Positions 38,101-47,954 of a stretch of 64,000 bases of DNA are shown in pieces; position 1 is the first letter of the stretch, and every line of letters starts with the position of its first letter. A program made the translations under genes and the position numbers. The notes under the pieces are model-generated. The model had not been told where the DNA came from. It did no database searches and was given only the letters and a program-made list of their open reading frames with translations. This DNA is from Tritrichomonas musculus (Eukaryota; Parabasalia; Tritrichomonadida; Tritrichomonadidae), in NCBI GenBank assembly GCA_039105265.1, contig JAPFFF010000038.1:682001-746000 (forward strand), read 5' to 3'.

Positions 38101-39107
38101 CCCATGCTATTGAGCAAGTAAAAAGTGAAATTCCAGAAATTATTGAGGGGCAAACAACTATTCAATTCAAAATTGAAAATAATACAATTCCTGATTTGGA
38201 TTACGACACATTTCATGAAATGATTGAGCAATATGGGCTGGATATTGTTTCATCAAACAATTTTTATACGGCTCATTATGTTCATGTAGATTATTCATAC
38301 AATGACGATCAACCCTCTCAGATAATACGTATGGAAGGAAGTAATTCTGGTCTTTGGTTTCTGTATGATTGCCATGAATTAATAAATCCAGGAACTGGTG
38401 AAACACCGGAAATTTTATCATGTTCAATAACCAAAAATATCGAACCAACAGACAAAAACGCTTTTTCGTCAAGATATGTGTCGAATACTTTTGCTTTGAA
38501 AACGGATATCCCTGAGATACCCACAGATTTTGTTAATGAATCTGCATTGGCAACAGCTTTGGAACCGTACGCGAAGCTTGCGAACTTAAGTGAGTTTGCT
38601 AAAACCCAGGACTTGCCAGATATGACCCAATATGAAACAAAAACAACAGCAGAAGGTAAATATGCATTGAAAGCAGATATATCAAAAGAGTATTTCACTG
38701 ATAGTAGTGGAGAGGTTTATATCAAAGACCCAAACAACATTCTGGCATTGGGTGGAGCAAATCAGACATGTAGTGATGCACCTCTCATGGTCATGAAACC
38801 AAATCATTCTCGAAATACAAGAATATTGAGCATTGGCAATCAACTTGATAGTTCGAAGGAAAGATGGTTAGATTTTGATATTAATGTAAAAAGTGATGAA
38901 GCGACCATCAAATACAATGAAATAACAGCATTGAAAATTACTCAATCAAAAGTTTGTATTATGAATGCATATGATATGGACGGCAATGCCTATGCTAAAA
39001 TCAATTCCAACACAACTATTACTCATTACTGTCCAATTGATAGTAGTATATACGAGTCGGTTTCCGCTGGGGCTGGCACCCACACCGTCAACACGAACTC
39101 GTCATAA
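35115..39107 (+). pseudogene. Fibre-like attachment module of element A (fossil, about one break)
   Basis: A large virion-fibre-like coding region. It starts with a Gly-rich lead (FIGGGGGMPDKD) and coiled-coil stretches. A domain shared with both element B fibre-like proteins follows (LYRSPLPDFYEM, FEFHDEAFG, NEWVGTN; later YYTVSPRPEACTTLYTNFNI). The rest is repeated tip modules (ALKTELAEAIPTIPNDLV, FALKTDIPEIPTDFVNESAL) like phage and adenovirus fibre shafts. GC content rises clearly in the last 600 bases. It appears broken about once. Confidence 0.65.
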
Positions 39108-39288
39108 AAGAAAAAGAAAAGAAAAGAAAAAGAAAAGAAAAGAAAAAGAAAAGAAAAGAAAAAAGAAAAAAAGAAAAAAATATTCTTGTTCTCACTACTG
39201 CTCCCCATCAATGAAACGGCACAGGTACCCCACCCCACAACCGCCCATCTATGAAACGGCACAGGTACCAGCCCCGAGAATCTCGTAC
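39108..39288. repeat. Junction of elements A and B: GA-rich tract and 26-base GC-rich direct repeat
   Basis: An A/G-only tract (about 39108-39180, AAAAGAAAAG units) is followed by two copies of a GC-rich sequence containing ATGAAACGGCACAGGTACC (39204-39229 and 39244-39269, 40 bases apart). The imperfect hairpin CGAGAATCTCG follows. The stretch separates the convergent fibre modules of the two elements and may include one element's terminus. Confidence 0.7.
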
Positions 39289-41910
39289 CTATTTCTTCAT
39301 ATATATAGCATCGAAACAAATCATAGAACATTCATCACAATCTAACTCAATATTATATATATCATAAGCACCAGAAGGTGGGTTAGTGTCTTTAAAGTAT
39401 ATTTCATCCAAATATGATTTTATTTGTTGAGGGTCAGACCATTCAGTTGATATAAATCTAATAAAATGTAGCTTTTGAGTCTTGTCCTTGAATATCAATA
39501 AGTACTCCCCATCTGGAACAGGTTCATTATCACCTGTTGGATCATTATCTAAATTATCAATAATTATGTGTTTCTCACTTGTAAAATAAGAGAATAGAAA
39601 ATACCTATTATATTCATCAGTGACATCAGTAAATCCTGTATAATATGCTTTCCATTCACTATCTGGGTCATTTTTCTCTTCTAATGCAGTTAACCTAGCT
39701 TCCATTGCTGCTATAGTATCTTTTAATGCGATATTTTCACCCTCTAATGTCTCTATCCTACGTATAAGTACATCTAGACCTTCATTAGCTTCATCCACAG
39801 TAGGGTAATTATCAAACTCAGCCTCTAGCTCATTGACCTTCTCAGCTAACAACTTGAAACAAGGCTTGAGTGAATCCCTAAACATATTGCTGATATCCAT
39901 AGCACCACTTAATGTCAAGGTTCCAGTATCAGGGTTATCATTCTCATCAGTAAAAGGTAGTTCATCTAGTTGCTTATACTCTTCCTCACACCAGGTAATT
40001 ATAGGTGTTATATCTTTGGTTATGCTTCTTGCTGTAGTACCTGACATGAAGTTAATGCTATTTCTAACCAAATCACTCATACCTTTGGTTGACTTATGAG
40101 AGAATAACCTTTTAAGGAATCCTCCACCTTTTATGGTAGGAAAGCTTATACCATCTGGAAATAGCTGCATACCAATAGAACCTATTGACCCTGCAGTACC
40201 TGCAACTCCAAAAGCTAATGCAGTCCATGAGACTATACGTAAATTATCTACATCATCCTCCAGATGTTGAGTAACTTGTTCAGTCCTTGATACTCTACCT
40301 TTTAAGCTTTCCATAACAGTGTTCATTTCGTTAACATCATAGCTAATAACATCTACATTGTTGGTAACTAAGTTTAAATCACTCCTCATAGTAGTAATAT
40401 TATCAGCAGTAATTATCTTAGAGGAGGTAATATTATAATCAGTATATAAGGTTGTTGCCCCATTAGGATTTGGGGATACTTCATAAAATTGCTGCTTAAT
40501 GATATACTCGAATGGGTTAGTAGTTGAATCCCAATGAACCTCATCTATTGGGTCAACATATTCATCAGCTAAATATATCTTAATATCCCTTGAGTCATTA
40601 GTAGTCAAAGCTGCATATGTATATTCAAGCTGTTCACATGAATCAAGTACTCCATGTAAGAACAACCATACCTTGTCTCCTCCATTGCCTTCTTTTCCAG
40701 TAGGTCGAACTGAGAACCTATTTGCATTTTTAGAACCTTCAAGGGTAATATCAAGGTAGAGTTCATCAATAGCACTAGTTTCTAATTTATTAGTCGCATT
40801 ATTCATCTTATAGCACCTTATTGCTTCAATATCATATCCATCTTTTGTACCTCCTTGACTTGTTTGATATCCTAGACCATATTTCGAAAAAGGTTCTATC
40901 TCCCCTGTCTTTAATTTTACAAAACAGTCTATTTTGCACTTACCTCCATGAATCATGTAATGTAGTAGGTTATCAGGAGAGTAGTCATTAGGCTTATTAA
41001 TCAGTTTCATGTTCCTCTCACTCCTCTTGACTTGTATGTAGGTACCATCTTCACCATACTCATTCTCCTTATTTAATCCATTAACTAATCTACCATTGAT
41101 ATGACCTTGTATGTTATCACCTACCCATTTTGTACCATCCCATGATAAAAACCACTTATTACCAAAACAATACTCATTAAACCTAAACTCTAAGTCATTA
41201 GGTATAGTATATCCTGTATCTATGTTCCATTGAAGTAACCAATACTTCTTGTTATCGATCACAACCTGACTAGTTGATGTAGGCTTATATAAGTATAGTA
41301 CATCACTCTTACGTAAACTTAATGCATTATCAGCTTTTATTATAGAACACTTTATTGCCTTCTCTGTCTGTAAAGAATCTGTTATATATTCATTCATTAT
41401 GCTCAACTCCCCATTCAGCCACAAGGTATATGGGTTGAAGTCTAGTTTACTATCAAAAGCTATATTCATATATCCCATAATGGTACTATTATTTATACTA
41501 CATCCATTACTACTTTTAGTTATCAAAGGAGAATATACTTGACCATCCTTAACATATATGTAGAACTCCTTAACTAAATTACCACTTGTATCATATACTA
41601 TATTCTTCCTCAATACTATCTTAAATATATTAGTCTGGGTTTTTATATCATTGAGCTTATTCATGAAGTCTTCAGGCAAATTAACAAACTTAAGGATATT
41701 GTAAGTTGTTGTTGAAGACTCAAATGATACATACTGTATATTTTTATTTTTAATATCAACTTCTGGTAAACCTTCGACCTCATTAAATAAATGACCTGTC
41801 TGTACATAGTTATCTAAGTCACCCAAGGTTAATAACTGGCTACCTTTTCGAGTAGCATCCCCTATCTTAAACTGTATATCTCCTTTAAATCTTGTAGTAG
41901 TATCACTCAT
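39289..41910 (-). CDS. Fibre-like protein of element B, paralogue 1 (873 aa)
   Basis: The frame is open to 41997, but MSDTTTRFKGDIQFKIGD at 41910 is the likelier start, 19 bases after the upstream gene's stop. The middle holds the domain shared with 41930-47197 and the element A fibre module (LYLYKPTSTSQ, NDLEFRFNEYCFGNKWFL, TKWVGDN; FYEVSPNPNGATTLYTDYN). Next are a small Gly-rich hydrophobic stretch near residue 570 (LAFGVAGTAGSIGSIG) and a coiled coil near 720-770 (LIRRIETLEGENIALKD). The end is a globular Cys/Asp-rich tip. Probable trimeric attachment fibre. Confidence 0.65.
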   Translation of the reverse strand: MSDTTTRFKGDIQFKIGDATRKGSQLLTLGDLDNYVQTGHLFNEVEGLPEVDIKNKNIQYVSFESSTTTYNILKFVNLPEDFMNKLNDIKTQTNIFKIVLRKNIVYDTSGNLVKEFYIYVKDGQVYSPLITKSSNGCSINNSTIMGYMNIAFDSKLDFNPYTLWLNGELSIMNEYITDSLQTEKAIKCSIIKADNALSLRKSDVLYLYKPTSTSQVVIDNKKYWLLQWNIDTGYTIPNDLEFRFNEYCFGNKWFLSWDGTKWVGDNIQGHINGRLVNGLNKENEYGEDGTYIQVKRSERNMKLINKPNDYSPDNLLHYMIHGGKCKIDCFVKLKTGEIEPFSKYGLGYQTSQGGTKDGYDIEAIRCYKMNNATNKLETSAIDELYLDITLEGSKNANRFSVRPTGKEGNGGDKVWLFLHGVLDSCEQLEYTYAALTTNDSRDIKIYLADEYVDPIDEVHWDSTTNPFEYIIKQQFYEVSPNPNGATTLYTDYNITSSKIITADNITTMRSDLNLVTNNVDVISYDVNEMNTVMESLKGRVSRTEQVTQHLEDDVDNLRIVSWTALAFGVAGTAGSIGSIGMQLFPDGISFPTIKGGGFLKRLFSHKSTKGMSDLVRNSINFMSGTTARSITKDITPIITWCEEEYKQLDELPFTDENDNPDTGTLTLSGAMDISNMFRDSLKPCFKLLAEKVNELEAEFDNYPTVDEANEGLDVLIRRIETLEGENIALKDTIAAMEARLTALEEKNDPDSEWKAYYTGFTDVTDEYNRYFLFSYFTSEKHIIIDNLDNDPTGDNEPVPDGEYLLIFKDKTQKLHFIRFISTEWSDPQQIKSYLDEIYFKDTNPPSGAYDIYNIELDCDECSMICFDAIYMKK

Positions 41911-41929
41911 TTTAGTTAAATAAAACTTC

Positions 41930-44900
41930 TCATTCGATGTTAGCACATTTAGCTTCAAGTGCTGCAAGTCTTGCCTCAAGAGTATCAATATATGCATCCT
42001 TCTGGTCTATCATTTCCTTCACTTCTACTTTAGTAATATAAGCAGTCATATCTATATCTTCTAATGGATGTTTTGTACTTGACTTATTTTCAAGCTCTTT
42101 GATTTTCTCGCACATGAATGCTATTGTACCCTTTAAAGTATCGCGATATGTCTTTGCAATATTAATACATGTATCAAATGAAACCATCATCTTATCAGCA
42201 TCCTTCATTGTTATTTCAAGTTCAGGTTCATCATCTGTTTCTTCATGATATGCCCATGCAAGAATCTTTTCTAATACATCTTCCTCTGCTAATGTCTCTG
42301 GGTTATCATTACGACGGAACCAACTTGGAATATTAAATAATCCTATTCTATTTGCTACATATGCTTCTGCTGCTACTCCTGCTATAGCTGCTGCATCACC
42401 AGGATGATGTCTAACAAACTGCCATTGACCATGTAAGAACCTTCTAGCAACATAACCTACTGCTCCCATAATAACCTGGGTAGTTGCACTTATAACACCA
42501 TCTTGTTGGTACATTTCTATCACTCCATTCACAATATTAATTACATGTAGTCTTCTTCTATCTATTGTAGCAACTACATTTCCATTATATAGTACTTGTG
42601 TTATTTCTTCACCAGTTGTTTCATCTAATGTGTCATTAAAAGCTAAAAGATTACCATGAGAATAAATATTATCCATTAGTTCTCCTCTTTGTTCATCACT
42701 CATTTGTTCTATCATTCTTGCTGTTATTGCTGGTGTTGTTCCTGGTACTGTCCAAGTATCTGTTGTGGCAACAAGGTCATAATGCTGATATCTAACTCCA
42801 TTTGCATTGACTTCTATCTGTGAATTTATTCCAACAAATCGTACTTGACCTCCACTAATATTTGCTGTAGTTGGTGCTGAATAATCAATAGTAGCAACAA
42901 TTGGGTCAATGGTCTCTCCTCTATGATCAATAATATTTATCCATGCTTCCATTGTTTGGTCATTCAAGTAAGGTTCTAATCCAATATCTCCATTTTGTAC
43001 AAATGGTAAATTTAATCTGTCTTGCATAGATAATTGTTCAATATCTCTCGCTGTGTATGTTGTTCCTTCCCATTCTATTGACCAATTATTATCAGTAGCT
43101 CTATGTATTCTATCTGTCATTTCAATATCAGCTGGTCTTATTAGAGTCCTTCGTTGAAATACATTATTATGGATAATGAGTTGGTCATTATAAAACAAAT
43201 CATACACATTAAACCACTCTCTTCCATGATATTGGATACGTAATATATCAGGATGACTAGCAACTAATGCATTTCGTTCTGCTCTTGTCATATCTGCAAT
43301 ATCTTCTAAGGTATACTGGATTCCAGATATATTGATAACAGGAACTTGATTCCTAAGTGCAATCGTAGTTGAAGCTGTATTTGTCATTGTAGTCTGTGGT
43401 ACAGTTATATCTGTTCGAATCTCATCTGTTTCATCTGTAACAACCTGTGGCTGTACTTCTCTATGAGTTCTCTCTAATGATTGCTCAGTGGTTGTGATAG
43501 TATTTGTTGCATTATCAGTATCATTATCAGTTATTGTAATCGAGGATGAATTAATATTTAATGTTTCAGTTCCATTTGTATCTGGTCTATTCCTAAAGAA
43601 GTGTAAGACATTCGAACCAAGTGTAGCAATAGCATTTCCTAACTGAGTCAGTGCATGTGTTGTCGAAAGGACAACCTGTGTAGCTGAGAATGTTGAAATA
43701 GCTCCAGCAACAGGATTTTGAACAGTTGTTGTTATTGGTAAAAATCTTTCCATAGTCATCTTATCAGCCTTCAAATCAACATTCACCAAAAACTTACCTT
43801 GAAAGCCACTACCTCCATCACCTGGATAACCACCACCACCACCACCACCTCCTCCACCATTTCCTCCTGGACCTGCTGGGAAAGGTCTTGTTTGATATGT
43901 ATTAATAGTTACAGAGTTATTGGACATATTTAATGTTGAAAGGGCACTTGCAATACAAACTGTTGATGCTAAAATATTTAATATACTATTCGCAACTGCT
44001 ACACCTTGTTTAATACTATCAGTATATTCATTATACATGGCTTGAATTCTCATTTGTTCAACTAGATTATCAACTGTCTGTTTCAATAAAGCATAATCAT
44101 AGGCTAATATATCTGTGATTCCACCAACAACATTTAAATCTCGACGCATAGTCATGATATTATCAGCCCATATAATCTTTGATGAATAAATATTATAATC
44201 TGTCGATATGGTAGTGCATTTTCTTGGGTCTGGCTCTACTTCATAAAATTGTTGTTGAATAATTATATCGAATGGATTAACTTTCACATCAAAATCAAAT
44301 AATTCTTTCTCTATATATATTCGAATGTTCTTATGATTAAATCCTTCAATGATTTTAATGGAATGCCTTTTTTCTCGATGATAATTAAATGATTCGAGAC
44401 AAGGATTTGACCCATAGGTATGCATAACACCTGAATTAATACAATGAGTAGGATGACAATCCCATTTTAATTCAGTTATATTTCCATTAATATTTAGGTC
44501 AGCATAAACATATAATCCATCATCTGCATTTAATCCACTTGGCGCATCAACATACATTCTAGCTTGTTCATATTTATATCCATCTTGAGTTAAAGTACCT
44601 GAACCACTTGAATCAAAAGTTGCAGTTATTCCTTCACTTAGTATGGTTCCATCTTTCTTAACAACCCTCCAATTGGTAAGATAATCTTTCAAGATATGAG
44701 CATAATTATCATCATCTGTTAAATCTTCCTTTATTGTTCCTTTTATCCATCTCCCAATTCTTTCGTTATGTTTGATTGTTAAAGCAGGCGCACCGTTATT
44801 TGTGTTCATGTATGATATCTTTTCTGTACACATGTTTTGACAATTATTTCCTGTCCAATTTTTACCATCCCATGTTAATTCCCAGTTATGACCAAATAGA

Positions 44901-47197
44901 TAGTCTTTGAATCTAAATACTAAATTTTGTGGTATGTCATAATCTTTATCTATATCCCATCTCATACAATAATAATTGGATTCTTCATACGTCTTAGATG
45001 GTCTATATAAATATAACTGGTCTGATTCCTTCAAGGTAAAATACTTGGAGTCAGTTGATGGAGTAGAGGGAACAACATCATAGATTGTTTGATATTTGGA
45101 GACCAATGAGTTATATTGATTTCGAAATACTTCTAATATATCATCATCAATCTCAATTACAATTTTATTTCCATCAGGGTCAACAATATCAAAGCTATTT
45201 TCATCATCAGTATTAACAACGTCATTATCATCAACTTCAAGTGTACGAGCATGAGGAGCAGGAGGATGTCGTGTAATCTTATTTAAAATCCATTGGGCAC
45301 CTCTTCCTATTGGTTCGAAAAGGGCAGCTATTAGAATTACACATAAACAAAATGCCCCAACGCCTAAACCCCCAGCGATTGCATATACAAGTATTACATA
45401 AACATACAGAATTAAATCAGAATAACCTCCTATATATTGCCAAAATTGAGCATCTATCCAATTTCCGCCTATCTGTATAATATTATTAACTAAATTCGGG
45501 TAGTTCATGATAAAATCAACTATGAAGTGCCATAAGTTGCTCCAAAATAATGTAAATGAGCTATATGCTATTTTAATCATTCGAATTCCTTCATTCTTTA
45601 ATTCATCAATTTTGTTATTAAGTCTTGGTGTCAATTCTTTTATCTCATCAATGACCTGATGCAAATCTACATCCTTAAAGTCAGCATCTGCATCTTCTCC
45701 TCCAATATAAAAGATTACCCCCACTTTTTCATTATCTTTAACAGCTTCATATGCAATATCCACAATACTATCAATACCATACCAGATAAAATAAAATAAG
45801 TTATATATAATCTTCATAAATTCTTTTGTCGCAAAAGCAATTGTTTTATAAGTTAATTTAATAGGCTGTTTAGCAAGAGATAGGGTAGTTGAAATGATAT
45901 TATACAATAAGTCTTTTATCCATCCTATTGTCTCTTTACTATATAACCAAAACTTGGATACTGTTAATTTGAGTACTTCTGGTTCTATTATTTTTGGAAT
46001 CGTATATTCTTCGAGTTTCTTTAATTCATCAATAGGAGGAATTACATAAACCATATCTTCTTTGTTAACTAACTCTTTTGGTGGTTCAGTTGGAGTAGGC
46101 GTAGGTGTAGGTGTAGGGTCTGGAGTTGGCTCAGGTGTTGGAGTAGGTGGTGGTGTTTCATCAATTTCTATTTTAACCTCATGTATTTCTGGTTCACCAG
46201 TTGTTTTATTAATTAGGCACATGGAAGTATTACCACCTGTTAAGTTCAAGAGAGTCTCATAACTTATGGTTTGATCATTTAATGCATCTATCCATTTAGT
46301 AATATTAGCAGCTGTTGTATTTGTTTTCTCAGCAAAGTCTTTCATGTTATTTATCTTTGTCTCATTGACATCAAAGATAGTTTCATTAGTAGTTTCATTA
46401 ACTTTTAAATCTACATATTTAATGGGCTCAATCTCAGTAAAATCAACAGTATTATTTTTTATCCACTTTGATATATTATCATTACTTGTACTTAACTCTT
46501 TTATTATAGTTTCCATGTTTTTAGGTTTTATTGTATCTGTTCCATAGGTAATTGCTTTGGTAGTTTCATCTACATGTTCGACAATTATTTTTAAGTCCTT
46601 TAATGTATTCCAATCGATACTTGGAACAATTGCATTATTAACTTCATCTATATTTTGAATCATTAAATTCATAACATCTAACATACCTTTTTGATTCGCT
46701 GTTAATGCTTCTATTAACTTCTTATATGTACTAACATCATATTCTTCTTCTATTATATCTTTATCACTTATCTCTCCAGTGAAATATTTTAAGGTAGCTC
46801 CGGGTGCAATACCAGAATCTACATCTTCCCTCATTTTGGTTAAAAAGACTTCTAAATTTTTAGCACTGTCTCTTAATCTTTCATATAGTTTATTGAGACT
46901 AGCACAATATTGTATTTTTGTCGTTAGTGTACCATCAGTATTCCATGTATATATACCTTTACCTCCCATAATGTTAAGAGCACCAAAAGACTCGAGCCCA
47001 TTTTTATCCAGATAGTCACTAACCAATTTTATGTCTATCTCTTCCTTATTATATAAGCAACTGAATTTTGGATAATCTTTAGGGTCTCCACCTCTTATGA
47101 TATCGATGTTGTTTTCATCATTAACACTTATCTCTATGTCTTTGTCTTTTAGCTTCTCTGTTTCTCCTGATAACAAAGAATAAACTTTAATTGACAT
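41930..47197 (-). CDS. Giant fibre-like membrane-spanning protein of element B, paralogue 2 (1755 aa)
   Basis: The frame extends to 47302, but the Met at 47197 (MSIKVYSLLSGETEKLKD) is preferred because the divergent gene starts at 47214. The N-terminal third is helical, followed by a Thr-Pro repeat (PTPTPEPTPDPTPTPTPT). A long amphipathic/hydrophobic region holds one or two strong membrane helices near 595-630 (ILYVYVILVYAIAGGLGVGA). The fibre-family domain (LYLYRPSKTYEESNYY, TWDGKNWTGNN, FYEVEPDPRKCTT), a poly-Gly linker (GGNGGGGGGGGGGYPG), beta-rich repeats and a C-terminal coiled coil follow. Membrane helices in a fibre-family protein are unusual. An entry or fusion role is speculation. 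Confidence 0.65.
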   Translation of the reverse strand: MSIKVYSLLSGETEKLKDKDIEISVNDENNIDIIRGGDPKDYPKFSCLYNKEEIDIKLVSDYLDKNGLESFGALNIMGGKGIYTWNTDGTLTTKIQYCASLNKLYERLRDSAKNLEVFLTKMREDVDSGIAPGATLKYFTGEISDKDIIEEEYDVSTYKKLIEALTANQKGMLDVMNLMIQNIDEVNNAIVPSIDWNTLKDLKIIVEHVDETTKAITYGTDTIKPKNMETIIKELSTSNDNISKWIKNNTVDFTEIEPIKYVDLKVNETTNETIFDVNETKINNMKDFAEKTNTTAANITKWIDALNDQTISYETLLNLTGGNTSMCLINKTTGEPEIHEVKIEIDETPPPTPTPEPTPDPTPTPTPTPTEPPKELVNKEDMVYVIPPIDELKKLEEYTIPKIIEPEVLKLTVSKFWLYSKETIGWIKDLLYNIISTTLSLAKQPIKLTYKTIAFATKEFMKIIYNLFYFIWYGIDSIVDIAYEAVKDNEKVGVIFYIGGEDADADFKDVDLHQVIDEIKELTPRLNNKIDELKNEGIRMIKIAYSSFTLFWSNLWHFIVDFIMNYPNLVNNIIQIGGNWIDAQFWQYIGGYSDLILYVYVILVYAIAGGLGVGAFCLCVILIAALFEPIGRGAQWILNKITRHPPAPHARTLEVDDNDVVNTDDENSFDIVDPDGNKIVIEIDDDILEVFRNQYNSLVSKYQTIYDVVPSTPSTDSKYFTLKESDQLYLYRPSKTYEESNYYCMRWDIDKDYDIPQNLVFRFKDYLFGHNWELTWDGKNWTGNNCQNMCTEKISYMNTNNGAPALTIKHNERIGRWIKGTIKEDLTDDDNYAHILKDYLTNWRVVKKDGTILSEGITATFDSSGSGTLTQDGYKYEQARMYVDAPSGLNADDGLYVYADLNINGNITELKWDCHPTHCINSGVMHTYGSNPCLESFNYHREKRHSIKIIEGFNHKNIRIYIEKELFDFDVKVNPFDIIIQQQFYEVEPDPRKCTTISTDYNIYSSKIIWADNIMTMRRDLNVVGGITDILAYDYALLKQTVDNLVEQMRIQAMYNEYTDSIKQGVAVANSILNILASTVCIASALSTLNMSNNSVTINTYQTRPFPAGPGGNGGGGGGGGGGYPGDGGSGFQGKFLVNVDLKADKMTMERFLPITTTVQNPVAGAISTFSATQVVLSTTHALTQLGNAIATLGSNVLHFFRNRPDTNGTETLNINSSSITITDNDTDNATNTITTTEQSLERTHREVQPQVVTDETDEIRTDITVPQTTMTNTASTTIALRNQVPVINISGIQYTLEDIADMTRAERNALVASHPDILRIQYHGREWFNVYDLFYNDQLIIHNNVFQRRTLIRPADIEMTDRIHRATDNNWSIEWEGTTYTARDIEQLSMQDRLNLPFVQNGDIGLEPYLNDQTMEAWINIIDHRGETIDPIVATIDYSAPTTANISGGQVRFVGINSQIEVNANGVRYQHYDLVATTDTWTVPGTTPAITARMIEQMSDEQRGELMDNIYSHGNLLAFNDTLDETTGEEITQVLYNGNVVATIDRRRLHVINIVNGVIEMYQQDGVISATTQVIMGAVGYVARRFLHGQWQFVRHHPGDAAAIAGVAAEAYVANRIGLFNIPSWFRRNDNPETLAEEDVLEKILAWAYHEETDDEPELEITMKDADKMMVSFDTCINIAKTYRDTLKGTIAFMCEKIKELENKSSTKHPLEDIDMTAYITKVEVKEMIDQKDAYIDTLEARLAALEAKCANIE

Positions 47198-47213
47198 TTT
47201 AGGATATAATAAA
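47198..47213. promoter_or_regulatory. 16-base divergent promoter region
   Basis: Only 16 bases (TTTAGGATATAATAAA) separate the starts of the giant fibre-like gene (minus) and the 246-residue gene (plus). Transcription signals must therefore lie inside the neighbouring coding sequence or within this AT-rich core. Confidence 0.5.
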
Positions 47214-47954
47214 ATGCTAGTATCAGTACAAAGCACAAATGCAGATGAATATAATAAGGTATCAGTTAATTTAGATATACCTTGGAAGTGTAAATATGTC
47301 AAGTATTATGTATCTTCATTAAGCACCTTGAGTAATATTCTGTTAACCAATGATGAAGATTATATTGAGATGTCAAGTGATTCAGTACCTATTAAAGCCT
47401 ATTTTCGAACTCCTAAATTTTCTTATACAATCAAAGAATTACAATCGGTATTAAATTTAATGTCTTGGTTTCAATGGGAGTATAAACAAGAAACAAGAAC
47501 ATTCCAAATAAAAACCACAATGAAGACTACCATTACGTCTTTAACTCATCGAGCTGCATTAGTAACTGGTCTTTATAATACTCCATTGCCTTTAGAGTTA
47601 CCTGCTAATACAACCTATATAATAAAAGATATACCAATATTAAATCATACTAAGTTGTATCTAGTATCACTACAAGGTAATGCCATATACTCGAATATAG
47701 GTGAACAGCAATATACACCTTCAGTTATAGGTACAATAAATACCTTCACTGTAGATAAGAAACCACTTATCTATGATTTCGAGACTGAGGGTAAGCCTTT
47801 AAAAATAAAAACATTTACAGATTCATTAAAGTTTTTAGAATTAAGTTTAGTAGATTTTCAATACCAGCCGATATTGTTAAAAAGTCCTTTGTTCATAACT
47901 ATCAAAATTAAACCATCCAACTCGACTGATATCAATGATGTTATAACTAAGTAA
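47214..47954 (+). CDS. Beta-rich element B protein, minor capsid/penton candidate (246 aa)
   Basis: Begins MLVSVQSTNADEYNKVSVNL. Alternating strands such as FSYTIKELQSVLNLM, FQWEYKQETRTFQIKTTM and KLYLVSLQGNAIYSNIG are followed by LFITIKIKPSNSTDI near the end, a pattern like a single jelly-roll protein. Single-jelly-roll penton proteins of about this size occur in Polintons. It is one of few plus-strand genes in element B and overlaps the PolB 3' end by 8 bases (convergent). Candidate only. Confidence 0.5.
   Translation: MLVSVQSTNADEYNKVSVNLDIPWKCKYVKYYVSSLSTLSNILLTNDEDYIEMSSDSVPIKAYFRTPKFSYTIKELQSVLNLMSWFQWEYKQETRTFQIKTTMKTTITSLTHRAALVTGLYNTPLPLELPANTTYIIKDIPILNHTKLYLVSLQGNAIYSNIGEQQYTPSVIGTINTFTVDKKPLIYDFETEGKPLKIKTFTDSLKFLELSLVDFQYQPILLKSPLFITIKIKPSNSTDINDVITK

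Larger units (their letters stand above)
28629..39107 (+). mobile_element. Maverick/Polinton element A (capsid/fibre module, fossil)
   Basis: A set of mostly plus-strand genes includes a packaging ATPase, a major capsid candidate, a small Gly-rich membrane-active candidate, several small ORFs and a fibre-like module homologous to proteins of element B. No polymerase, integrase or protease was recognised. It appears broken about twice. Ends and target duplication were not identified; the left end may be in the repeat cluster at 28071-28602. Likely moderately old: most frames are still open, but core replication genes are absent. Confidence 0.75.
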
